DNA of 21,791 nt from the NCBI GenBank assembly GCA_022759165.1, contig JAEMPT010000067.1, positions 1-21,791 of the forward strand. Direction: 5' to 3'. The notes beneath the pieces were generated by a model, which did no database searches, was not told the origin of the DNA, and worked only from the letters and a program-made list of their open reading frames with translations. The translations under genes and the position numbers were made by a program. The DNA comes from Thermoprotei archaeon. GTDB lineage: Archaea; Thermoproteota; Thermoprotei_A; Sulfolobales; Fervidicoccaceae. Numbering within the stretch: position 1 is the first letter of the stretch; every line of letters starts with the position of its first letter. Shown here one piece after another: positions 14,958-21,791 of the stretch.

Positions 14958-15449
14958 ATGACCGAAAACAAGAGCGAAGAAAAAGAAGAAGAGAAAAAGG
15001 CATCTATAACGATAAGAGGCGTTGACAAAGAGCTATACGAGAAATTTTCCAGGAAAGCAAAGGAGCTAAACATGACAGTTGGAGCAATTTTAAATGAGGC
15101 AATGAGGGACTTTCTATCTCTTGTGGACACGGGTCTCGATGCTGTTCAGAAGGTTACAGACACTGCTGTTACTACAATAAGATCAGCGATACCTCCTCAG
15201 GACGAATATATAGTAATAAAGGATATTGGAGAGATCAGCTTAAGTGCGTCTGACCTAGAGAAGTCTGAAAAGAAGCTAATGATTGTAAACGTTAAGAAAG
15301 TTATCTTTTCTGACGACGTAACAGAAGAGATCTTCAGAAAAAAAATCAAAAGCATAAAATTCGCCGACGAGGTAACTTTTCCAAAGAGCGTATCCTCTCT
15401 CACTGTAGCGGAAAGATGCCAAATGGTAAAGAAGTTGACCCAGCGATGA
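14958..15449 (+). CDS. Ribbon-helix-helix protein with an unknown C-terminal domain
   Basis: A protein of about 163 residues. After a charged Glu/Lys leader, residues about 15-58 form a ribbon-helix-helix domain (ASITIRGVDKELYEKFSRKA, then MTVGAILNEAMRDFL). A linker leads to a C-terminal part of about 80 residues made of repeated strands (YIVIKDIGEISLS, KKLMIVNVKKVIFSDDVT, IKSIKFADEVTFPKSV) that suggest a beta-rich or solenoid-like fold I do not recognise. It may sense a ligand or mediate oligomers. The longest frame starts at TTG 14946. GGTGA followed by TAATG places the ATG at 14958 at the usual five-base spacing. The dedA gene begins within 20 bases, suggesting an operon. Confidence 0.8.
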   Translation: MTENKSEEKEEEKKASITIRGVDKELYEKFSRKAKELNMTVGAILNEAMRDFLSLVDTGLDAVQKVTDTAVTTIRSAIPPQDEYIVIKDIGEISLSASDLEKSEKKLMIVNVKKVIFSDDVTEEIFRKKIKSIKFADEVTFPKSVSSLTVAERCQMVKKLTQR

Positions 15450-15467
15450 TATGATTGAGGGATGATA

Positions 15468-16166
15468 TTGAAATCGAGGTCTCTATCTCGTTTAACTCTT
15501 TTTCTGTTTTCGGTTGTTTTTTTGGGGATCTTAGTGGTTATGTTACTGCAGAAAGGCTTAGGTGGATCAGTAATTGAAAAGCTTGTCAACAGTGCTACGA
15601 TGCTCGTACAAGATGTTAGCTATTTCGGCATATTCATTACCATGGCTCTCGAAAGTGCACTCGTCCCTATTCCCAGCGAGGTTGTGATGCCCTTTGCTGG
15701 CTTTCTCTCCTGGGAGGGAAAAATGAATCTATTGTTTGCGATAGCGATGGGCACCCTAGGAAACCTGGCTGGTTCTTTAGCGCTTTATGCATTAGGTAGC
15801 GGACCTGGACTCTCGATTATAAAAAAATACGGAAGATACCTTCTTATCGACGACCGCGATATAGAGAGGGCACAAAATCTCTTCTTTAAATATGGAGGGC
15901 CGATAGTGCTTGCGGGAAGGATGATGCCAGCTATAAGAACGGTGATCTCACTCCCGGCTGGCATCGCAAAAATGAATCTGTGGAAATTCACAGCCTTCAC
16001 CTTACTTGGTTCACTACCTTGGAACGCCCTTTTAGCGTATCTAGGTTGGCTGCTTGGTGAGAACTGGAGCTTGATCGAAAAATACGCTAAATTTCTTGAT
16101 TATATCGCCGTAAGTGCTTTGATTTTATTAATCGCTGGGTACATCATATATAAAAAGAACAGTTGA
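15468..16166 (+). CDS. DedA/VTT-family membrane protein
   Basis: An integral membrane protein of about 232 residues of the DedA (SNARE-associated, VTT) superfamily, whose members include lipid scramblases and undecaprenyl-phosphate flippases in bacteria. Visible hallmarks are ESALVPIPSEVVMPFAGFLS, the re-entrant segment typical of the family, and GRMMPAIRTVISLPAGIAKM. There is an N-terminal membrane helix (about 9-27) and two C-terminal ones. In archaea the lipid substrate is unknown. The longest frame begins at ATG 15462, directly on GAGGG. A TTG at 15468 has better spacing (six bases after GAGGG). It follows the RHH gene by 12-18 bases and precedes taw1 by under 20, so the three are probably co-transcribed. 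Confidence 0.92.
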   Translation: MKSRSLSRLTLFLFSVVFLGILVVMLLQKGLGGSVIEKLVNSATMLVQDVSYFGIFITMALESALVPIPSEVVMPFAGFLSWEGKMNLLFAIAMGTLGNLAGSLALYALGSGPGLSIIKKYGRYLLIDDRDIERAQNLFFKYGGPIVLAGRMMPAIRTVISLPAGIAKMNLWKFTAFTLLGSLPWNALLAYLGWLLGENWSLIEKYAKFLDYIAVSALILLIAGYIIYKKNS

Positions 16167-16182
16167 GAGCAAGGTGCCTGAT

Positions 16183-17187
16183 TTGAACATTCTTAGGGAG
16201 GACTTAGAACCATTAAGGGAAGTGATGAAAAAGCAGGGATATTATTTTGCTAATGAACATACCGTTCTCAAGACTTGTAGTTGGACTAGAAACGCTCTTA
16301 CTCAAAAAAGATTCTGCTATAAGTGCAAATTCTACGGCATAGAAAGCCATAGATGCATCCAAATGTCCCCCGCAGCTTTTTGGTGCTGGAATGCATGCGT
16401 ACATTGCTGGAGGCTGAGGCCGCAGGATGTAGGCCTATCTTGGAATGAAACGAGGATGCCTGACTTTGACGGAGACATATCTGAGCTCGTGGATAGAATA
16501 ATCGAGGGACAAAAAAGGCTTCTAAGCGGCTATAAAGTTCATTCAAAGGTTGAGCAGAGGATGTTCGAGGAAGCCATGAATCCGAAACACGTAGCAATTA
16601 GCCTGACCGGAGAGCCAACTTTATATAATAAATTGGAGGATCTATTGAAAGAGTTCCATAAAAGAGGGCTTAGTACCTTTTTGGTAACAAGAGGCGTGAG
16701 GCCAGATGTACTACTAAACCTTCAAGAAAAGCCCTCACAGCTCTATATAAGTATGGAAGCATATAACAGAGAAATGTATGAATGGTTGAACCAGCCTCTC
16801 GTTCCTAGGGCATGGGAAAAGACCATGGAGACGCTGAGAGGACTCCCTGATTATGGTAGACCTACAGTTCTTAGGATAACACTTATGAGGAACATTAATA
16901 TGGATGATAATGCCATTAAGGGCTTTAGCAAGATCATCGATATAATGCAGCCCACTTATATAGAGCCTAAGGCATACATGTACGTAGGAGCAAGCATGCT
17001 AAGGCTGACGAAGGAAAACATGCCTACGCACGAAGAAGTTATGTCTTTCGCGGAAAAGCTTTCTAAGGAAACTGGATATCCAATACGAAGTGAAAGCAAG
17101 CCCAGTAGGATTGCTTTGCTCTCCAAACTCGAAAAACCGATAAGGTTTGGAAAAGGTTGCCCTGGAGGTTGGTCTGGACCTGACTGA
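16183..17187 (+). CDS. taw1: tRNA 4-demethylwyosine synthase (Taw1), radical SAM
   Basis: Archaeal TYW1/Taw1, about 334 residues. It converts N1-methylguanosine at position 37 of tRNA-Phe, using pyruvate and SAM, into the tricyclic 4-demethylwyosine (wybutosine pathway). It has the radical-SAM motif CWNACVHC (C-x3-C-x2-C) and upstream cysteines (C in KTCSW, CYKCKF, HRC) that supply the second Fe-S cluster. Further motifs are SLTGEPTLYNKLEDLL (GEP, SAM binding) and IEPKAYMYVGASMLRL. The end GKGCPGGWSGPD is typical. A GTG at 16174 gives the longest frame, but GGTG followed by six bases fits the TTG at 16183. It overlaps the next gene by about 40 bases. Confidence 0.95.
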   Translation: MNILREDLEPLREVMKKQGYYFANEHTVLKTCSWTRNALTQKRFCYKCKFYGIESHRCIQMSPAAFWCWNACVHCWRLRPQDVGLSWNETRMPDFDGDISELVDRIIEGQKRLLSGYKVHSKVEQRMFEEAMNPKHVAISLTGEPTLYNKLEDLLKEFHKRGLSTFLVTRGVRPDVLLNLQEKPSQLYISMEAYNREMYEWLNQPLVPRAWEKTMETLRGLPDYGRPTVLRITLMRNINMDDNAIKGFSKIIDIMQPTYIEPKAYMYVGASMLRLTKENMPTHEEVMSFAEKLSKETGYPIRSESKPSRIALLSKLEKPIRFGKGCPGGWSGPD

Positions 17188-17455
17188 GCAAAAAAGGCAA
17201 ATAACCGACAGAGACGCTATTAGAGAAAAGATCATTGAAAAGTTAAAGGATGGAAAGATAGGGACTTTAGAGGAGCTTAGCACAGAGCTGAAAATTAGCA
17301 AAGAGGCTTTAAAAAAAGAAATAGATATACTAATCATAAAGGGAAAGATAGAAGAAAAAAGATGTGATGGAAGCTGTGAAGTATGCCCGTTGAAAAATTT
17401 CTGCTTGTATAAGGGTAGTCGTTCAACCATCACTTATTACAAGATTAAGTCTTAA
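17147..17455 (+). CDS. Small winged-helix protein with a four-cysteine cluster (FeoC-like)
   Basis: A protein of up to 102 residues. A winged-helix segment (about 22-68: DAIREKIIEKLKDGKIGTLE, then LSTELKISKEALKKEIDILI) is followed by CDGSCEVCPLKNFC, a C-x3-C-x2-C-x5-C arrangement like the Fe-S motif of FeoC-type regulators, and a final strand-rich SRSTITYYKIKS. An Fe-S cluster is plausible. The frame overlaps taw1 by 41 bases. The listed start is TTG 17147, but the SD GGAGG (17164-17168) lies downstream of it and points to a CTG at 17174 or 17180, which would give about 91-93 residues. Function unknown; possible Fe-S-responsive regulator or partner of Taw1. Confidence 0.7.
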   Translation: MEKVALEVGLDLTEQKRQITDRDAIREKIIEKLKDGKIGTLEELSTELKISKEALKKEIDILIIKGKIEEKRCDGSCEVCPLKNFCLYKGSRSTITYYKIKS

Positions 17456-17519
17456 AAGTGCCTAGAAAGGAAGACTTCAGCTATTAATTGCATTGTAGTT
17501 TGATATTAATAATAATAAA

Positions 17520-17528
17520 TTTTTTAAA
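17520..17528 (+). promoter_or_regulatory. TATA box of the PPDK gene
   Basis: TTTTTTAAA lies within an A/T-rich block. Transcription would start near 17550, upstream of AAAGGAGTGATG, the SD of the PPDK gene. This excludes the GTG at 17535 as a likely start. Confidence 0.5.
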
Positions 17529-17573
17529 CATGGAGTGATTAAGTATATTAGAAAATGGAAAGGAGTGATGGAT

Positions 17574-20333
17574 TTGAGAAAGTATGTCTTCGATTTCGAA
17601 GAAGGAGACCCCAATAATAAAAAGTTATTGGGGGGAAAGGGAGCAGGCTTATCTCTAATGGCTAGAGCGGGATTACCTGTCCCTCCTGGGTTTACCATTA
17701 CAACTGACGCTTGCCGGGAATTCTTCTCTCCTAGGAAAAAAGAAGTAGATGAACTGGTCAAGCAACTTGAGAAGAACCCGCCTCCTGCCGTACGAGACGA
17801 GCTCATAAGGAAGCTGTGGAGCATTATAGATACGCTATCTCTTCCAGCGGGGCTAATGGATGAGGTTAGGGATAGAATGAAAGCGCTCGAAGAAAAAAGA
17901 GGCAGGAAATTTGGCGATCGAAAGAATCCGCTTTTGGTTTCTGTTAGGAGCGGCGCTCCGGTCTCTATGCCAGGCATGATGGATACTATTCTAAACTTAG
18001 GGCTAAACGATGAGACTGTCGTGGGGCTTGCCCATCAAACCTCAGATGAAAGATTCGCTTTTGACTCTTATAGGAGATTCCTCTCTCTATATGGAAAGAT
18101 CGTCCTCGGTATAGATGACAAGAAGTTCGATGAGGCTATGGAGAAGATAAAGGAAAAGTATGGTGCGAAAAGTGATGTAGAGCTCAGCGTAGAGGCTCTA
18201 AAGGAGCTCGTCGAATCTTATAAGACCATAATCAATAAAGAGGCTGGAGGATTTCCGCAAGACCCATGGATGCAACTGGAAAGCGCTATAAAAGCGGTCT
18301 TTAGGTCTTGGATGAACCCAAGAGCCATTTATTATAGGATAGCCAACAAGATAACACCAGAGGTTGCAGGCTGTACGGCTGTAACCGTTCAATCGATGGT
18401 CTTCGGAAATATGGGAATGGATTCTGGCACAGGGGTAGTCTTTTCCAGAAATGTAGCTAACGGCGAAAACGAAATATATGGCGAATTTCTCCCGAATGCG
18501 CAAGGGGAGGATGTTGTAGCAGGGATCAGAACTCCTCTGCACATTTCAGATTTGAAAGAGAGATTCCCCCGCCTATATGAAGATCTGTACAAAAATCTCA
18601 AGATGCTTGAAAGAATAAATAAGGACGTTCAGGATGTTGAATTTACAGTAGAAAGAGGCAAGCTATTCTTCTTGCAGACAAGAGACGCCAAAATGACACC
18701 GATAGCGAGAGTAAAAACTGCAGTGGATATGGCGAGGGAGGGGATCCTCACAGAAGAAGAGGCTGTTCTTAAAGTTAAGCCAGAAGTAGTTCTACAGCTT
18801 CTATATCCAAGGATAGACGAAGCGAAAGCTCCAAAACCGATCGCAAAGGGTCTAGCCGCTTCTCCTGGGGCTGTCAATGGAGAAGTAGTTTTTCACCCTG
18901 ACGATGCCGTAGAAAAGGCTAAGCAAGGTAAAAGCGTCATACTAGTTAGGACTGAAACCAAGCCCGATGATGTTCATGGCTTCTATGCTGCTGTTGGTAT
19001 ATTGACTAGCAGAGGAGGGATGACCAGTCACGCTGCTGTCGTGGCAAGGGGAATAGGAAAGCCGGCAGTAGTAGGTGCTGAGTCAATTAAAGTCGACTAT
19101 GACAGGAAGTTGTTTGAGGTTAATGGCATCGTTGTGAAAGAAGGGGATGTGATAACAATCGATGGAAATAGCGGCAACGTATATCTCGGCGCCGTTCCTA
19201 CGTTAAGACCTACAGTAGGTGGAGAGCTGAGCACTCTGTTGGAATGGGCGGATAAGTTCAGAAGGCTAGGAGTTAGAGCGAATGCTGACCTACCACAGGA
19301 TGCGAAAATAGCCAGAGAATATGGAGCAGAAGGGATAGGATTATTGAGAATAGAGAGAATGTTCAGAAAGCCAGAGAGGCTGGAAGTCTTGAGAAAGGTT
19401 ATATTGGCAGAGTCCAGCGATGAAAGAAGAAAAGCTATGGAAGAGCTCGCCAACATGATCAAGGGAGATTTTAAGGAAATATTCGAGATAATGGACGGAC
19501 TACCTGTTATAGTAAGGCTGATAGATCCGCCGCTCCACGAATTCCTTCCCAAGCCAGAGGAAATACTTAAGGAAATATATGAAGCGAAAATCGCCGGGGC
19601 GTCTAAAGATAAATTAGATGAGCTAGAAAAGCTTTACAAGAGGGTCTCAGCTCTCACAGAAGCTAATCCGATGATGGGTCATAGAGGCGTCAGAGTCGGA
19701 GTGACGTATCCCGAGGTTTACATAGGACTTACAAAGGCAATACTCTCAGCGGCTGCTGAGCTGAAGTTACAGGGCAAAAACCCAATAGTTGAGATAATGA
19801 TACCTCAGGTAGCCATACCAGAAGAAATAAGGTTTGTGAAAGAAAAAGCAATACTTCCCACAGCTGAAGAAGTTGAAAAAAGTTATGGAATAAAATTGAA
19901 CTACAAGATAGGTACTATGATGGAAACGGTCAGGGCTTGCTTAGTTGCTGATGAAATAGCAAAACACGCTGAATTCTTCAGTTTTGGGACCAATGACCTC
20001 ACTCAAGCAACATTCAGCTTTAGCAGGGACGACGTTGAGAACAAATTCCTGCCAAAGTATTTGGAGCTGGAAATTCTGAAGGTAAATCCGTTCGAAGTTA
20101 TCGATAAAGCGGGTGTAGGCGAGCTTGTTAGGATCGGCACGGAAAGGGGCAAAAAGACTAGAAATGACTTGGAAGTAGGAATATGCGGCGAACACGGAGG
20201 AGATCCAGAATCCATCGAATTCTTCCACCAAGCAGGCTTAGATTATGTGAGCGCTTCACCATACAGAATCTTGGTTGCTAGATTAGCCGCTGCTCATGCC
20301 GCTATAAAGGAAAGGAAAGCAAAGGGCTCCTAG
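17574..20333 (+). CDS. ppdK: Pyruvate, phosphate dikinase (PPDK)
   Basis: Interconverts ATP, phosphate and pyruvate with AMP, PPi and PEP; in archaea it can serve gluconeogenesis or PPi-dependent glycolysis. About 919 residues, a little longer than usual. Domains: N-terminal ATP-grasp (LLGGKGAGLSLMARAGLPVP; VSVRSGAPVSMPGMMDTILN), central swivelling phosphohistidine domain with TSRGGMTSHAAVVARG (His near 486), and C-terminal PEP-utilising TIM barrel (NPMMGHRGVRVG; FSFGTNDLTQATF; GICGEHGGDP with the catalytic Cys near 871). GTG 17535 and ATG 17568 are other possible starts. I prefer TTG 17574, which begins MRKYVFDFEEGD as in relatives and lies at the usual distance from GGAGTGA. Its TAG shares a CTAG with the stop of the convergent pyruvate kinase. 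Confidence 0.96.
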   Translation: MRKYVFDFEEGDPNNKKLLGGKGAGLSLMARAGLPVPPGFTITTDACREFFSPRKKEVDELVKQLEKNPPPAVRDELIRKLWSIIDTLSLPAGLMDEVRDRMKALEEKRGRKFGDRKNPLLVSVRSGAPVSMPGMMDTILNLGLNDETVVGLAHQTSDERFAFDSYRRFLSLYGKIVLGIDDKKFDEAMEKIKEKYGAKSDVELSVEALKELVESYKTIINKEAGGFPQDPWMQLESAIKAVFRSWMNPRAIYYRIANKITPEVAGCTAVTVQSMVFGNMGMDSGTGVVFSRNVANGENEIYGEFLPNAQGEDVVAGIRTPLHISDLKERFPRLYEDLYKNLKMLERINKDVQDVEFTVERGKLFFLQTRDAKMTPIARVKTAVDMAREGILTEEEAVLKVKPEVVLQLLYPRIDEAKAPKPIAKGLAASPGAVNGEVVFHPDDAVEKAKQGKSVILVRTETKPDDVHGFYAAVGILTSRGGMTSHAAVVARGIGKPAVVGAESIKVDYDRKLFEVNGIVVKEGDVITIDGNSGNVYLGAVPTLRPTVGGELSTLLEWADKFRRLGVRANADLPQDAKIAREYGAEGIGLLRIERMFRKPERLEVLRKVILAESSDERRKAMEELANMIKGDFKEIFEIMDGLPVIVRLIDPPLHEFLPKPEEILKEIYEAKIAGASKDKLDELEKLYKRVSALTEANPMMGHRGVRVGVTYPEVYIGLTKAILSAAAELKLQGKNPIVEIMIPQVAIPEEIRFVKEKAILPTAEEVEKSYGIKLNYKIGTMMETVRACLVADEIAKHAEFFSFGTNDLTQATFSFSRDDVENKFLPKYLELEILKVNPFEVIDKAGVGELVRIGTERGKKTRNDLEVGICGEHGGDPESIEFFHQAGLDYVSASPYRILVARLAAAHAAIKERKAKGS

Positions 20334-21703
20334 CGGACATAAAAAATCCTGAGGGAATGCATTTCCCCCTCTTTAAATCTGAAGGTTTCAATCAGAATAT
20401 CCCCATTTTTTATTATTCCATCTGTTCTAAGCAGTTCTCTAAGCTTTAGTAGGCCATCGTCGTAGCTTTGAGCTTCAATAACGGCAGGGCTTGCTCCCCA
20501 ATATAGAGCGAGCTTGCGCGCTATATTTACGTTAGGGACGCCTGCGAAAAAGCCCTTTTCTGGTCTGTACGCAGAAATAATTTTCCCGGTGAGTCCGGAT
20601 TTAGTATAAACGAGGATCTTCGCTCTTAAGCTCTCACTCAGAGAGGTCAAACCAAAGGCAAACCTATGGAATAGGCTATCCTCTAAGAGAGCTTTATCCT
20701 CTTTATAAATTGTTATTGCTTCTTTGGAAATTTTCTTCAGCCAAGAGACAGCTTCTACAGGATGCTTACCGACAGCGGTTTCATTGGTCAGCATTAGTGC
20801 ATCTGCGCCCTCTAGAACAGCGTTGTAGATATCTACTACCTCACTTCTGGTTGGAGTAGTAGACTCTATCATCGATGAAAGCAGCTGAGTTGCGACGACC
20901 ACCGGCTTTCCAAGTTTCCTAGAAATGCGGATTATTTCTTTTTGAACTTTTGGTAGAATTTCCATTGGAAAATGAGAGCCCAGATCCCCCCTTGCTACTA
21001 CTATACCATCGCTTACATTGATTATTTTTTCCAAGTTGTTATACCCTTCCTCTGTTTCAATTTTAGAGTAAATTTCTGGGGGATCTCTGAACAATTTAGA
21101 CGTTATCTCCCTAAGTTCAGCAACATTCCCCTGATTCTCGACGATGCTCGCCATTATATGAGAAAAGTTATACGAAGCAGCGAACTTTAGACATTCAATA
21201 TCATGCGGCGTCACATAAGGTAGATAGAGCTTTTTTCCTTTTATGGCAAAAGACTTTCTTGAAGAAATGGTCCCGCTCGTCTCAGCTGCCGCAACAGCTT
21301 CCCCTTCATCTACTGAGAGTATCTTTAAACTAATCGCTCCATCGGACATTAAGATAGTGTCACCAGGTTTCACAATGTCGAAAAATTCTCGATATGGTAT
21401 CGGGATTTCCTTGTTTTTACTCATGGTTCCAAACGTAAAGTGTATCTTTTCACCTGGAACGAAATTTATCTCTCCAATCAATATGTCCCCGATTCTAGGG
21501 TTAGGACCTTGCAGATCTCCTATCAACGAGAGTGGTTTACCTAGATCTCTTTCCGCATCAGTAATGTAGTTTACATATTCTGACCATATCTCCTTAGACC
21601 CGTGACTGAAGTTTATCCGAAAGCCATCTGTACCTGCTTCTGCTAGAGCCTTTACTACTTCTTTGGAACCAGTAGAAGGTCCCATTGTAACAATCGTCTT
21701 CAC
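20330..21703 (-). CDS. pyk: Pyruvate kinase (divergent archaeal form)
   Basis: Transfers phosphate from PEP to ADP, giving pyruvate and ATP. 457 residues with the (beta/alpha)8 barrel, B domain and C-terminal domain. Motifs: KTIVTMGPS, RINFSHGS, DLQGPNPRIG, SKIETEEG (catalytic Lys and metal-binding Glu), DGIVVARGDLG (metal-binding Asp) and ATQLLSSMIESTTPTRSEVV. Several usually conserved positions differ, for example GSHFP where GVEIP is common, SIVEN where SFVRS is common, and MSDGA where a DDG is common. The listed GTG gives the family-like N-terminus. However, the SD GAGGTGG (21738-21732) lies too far from it and would instead serve a CTG at 21724, which overlaps the upstream gene's stop (CTGA) and adds seven residues. 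Confidence 0.92.
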   Translation of the reverse strand: MKTIVTMGPSTGSKEVVKALAEAGTDGFRINFSHGSKEIWSEYVNYITDAERDLGKPLSLIGDLQGPNPRIGDILIGEINFVPGEKIHFTFGTMSKNKEIPIPYREFFDIVKPGDTILMSDGAISLKILSVDEGEAVAAAETSGTISSRKSFAIKGKKLYLPYVTPHDIECLKFAASYNFSHIMASIVENQGNVAELREITSKLFRDPPEIYSKIETEEGYNNLEKIINVSDGIVVARGDLGSHFPMEILPKVQKEIIRISRKLGKPVVVATQLLSSMIESTTPTRSEVVDIYNAVLEGADALMLTNETAVGKHPVEAVSWLKKISKEAITIYKEDKALLEDSLFHRFAFGLTSLSESLRAKILVYTKSGLTGKIISAYRPEKGFFAGVPNVNIARKLALYWGASPAVIEAQSYDDGLLKLRELLRTDGIIKNGDILIETFRFKEGEMHSLRIFYVR

Positions 21704-21720
21704 GTTTTCTCTTAATATGC

Positions 21721-21791
21721 TCAGAGTCGCTCCACCTCATCACTGCTTTCGCTCAGGAGTCTTAACATCATCATTCTATTGTGAGCTACCC
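21721..21791 (-). CDS. 3' end of an unidentified upstream gene
   Basis: A minus-strand frame is open from the window edge to TGA at 21723-21721 and ends VAHNRMMMLRLLSESSDEVE followed by RL. The SD of the pyruvate kinase gene lies inside its last codons, so the two are probably in one operon. Too little is visible to identify the protein. Confidence 0.45.
   Translation of the reverse strand, partial: VAHNRMMMLRLLSESSDEVERL

Noticed and set aside
1..21791. CRISPR arrays, rRNA genes, complete insertion sequences or a replication origin.
   Set aside because: No regularly spaced repeats, no rRNA sequence, no intact transposase and no origin-like repeat clusters were seen.

Overview
The window looks like a chromosomal segment of a thermophilic archaeon, most likely of the Thermoproteota (crenarchaeal grade). 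The reasons are the archaeal tRNA 4-demethylwyosine synthase (Taw1), an archaeal ZPR1-type zinc finger protein, ribbon-helix-helix regulators, crenarchaeal-style TATA boxes, and Shine-Dalgarno (SD) motifs of the form GGTGA(TC) about five bases before the start codon. Base composition is moderately AT-rich. I cannot name a species.

Layout. Positions 1-116 hold the 3' end of an IS200/IS605-type tnpB element, abutting argS (arginyl-tRNA synthetase, +), which is followed by a four-CBS-domain protein (+). A minus-strand block (9428 down to 3319) follows: a ZPR1-like protein, a small tRNA-binding OB-fold protein of the MetRS-beta type, and a LolD/MacB-like ABC ATPase, a very large secreted COG1361-type protein and an FtsX/MacB-like permease. 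The last three form one export or envelope system. Next come a tandem ribbon-helix-helix regulator (+) converging on an Hsp20 chaperone (-), a winged-helix regulator (-) and a CoA-disulfide-reductase/NADH-oxidase-type flavoprotein (-). A 500-base gene-poor stretch with tnpB relics precedes a 59-residue DUF5679-like protein that lacks its zinc cysteines (+), then a MATE transporter (-). A plus-strand run follows: a ribbon-helix-helix regulator with an unknown C-terminal domain, DedA, taw1 and a small winged-helix protein with four cysteines. Pyruvate phosphate dikinase (+) then meets pyruvate kinase (-) tail to tail, and the 3' end of a further minus-strand gene is cut by the window edge.

How the parts relate. 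PPDK and pyruvate kinase catalyse conversions between PEP and pyruvate and share a CTAG at their stops. taw1 and the cysteine-rich winged-helix gene overlap and may both depend on Fe-S chemistry. Four sites carry the same G-rich tnpB right-end motif, three of them without an intact transposase. The most unusual single observation is a gene whose perfect SD is followed by AUA rather than AUG.

Start codons here were often moved downstream from the longest open frame because the GGTGA spacing rule, signal peptides or TATA positions support a shorter protein. No database search was possible; all family names come from motif recognition.
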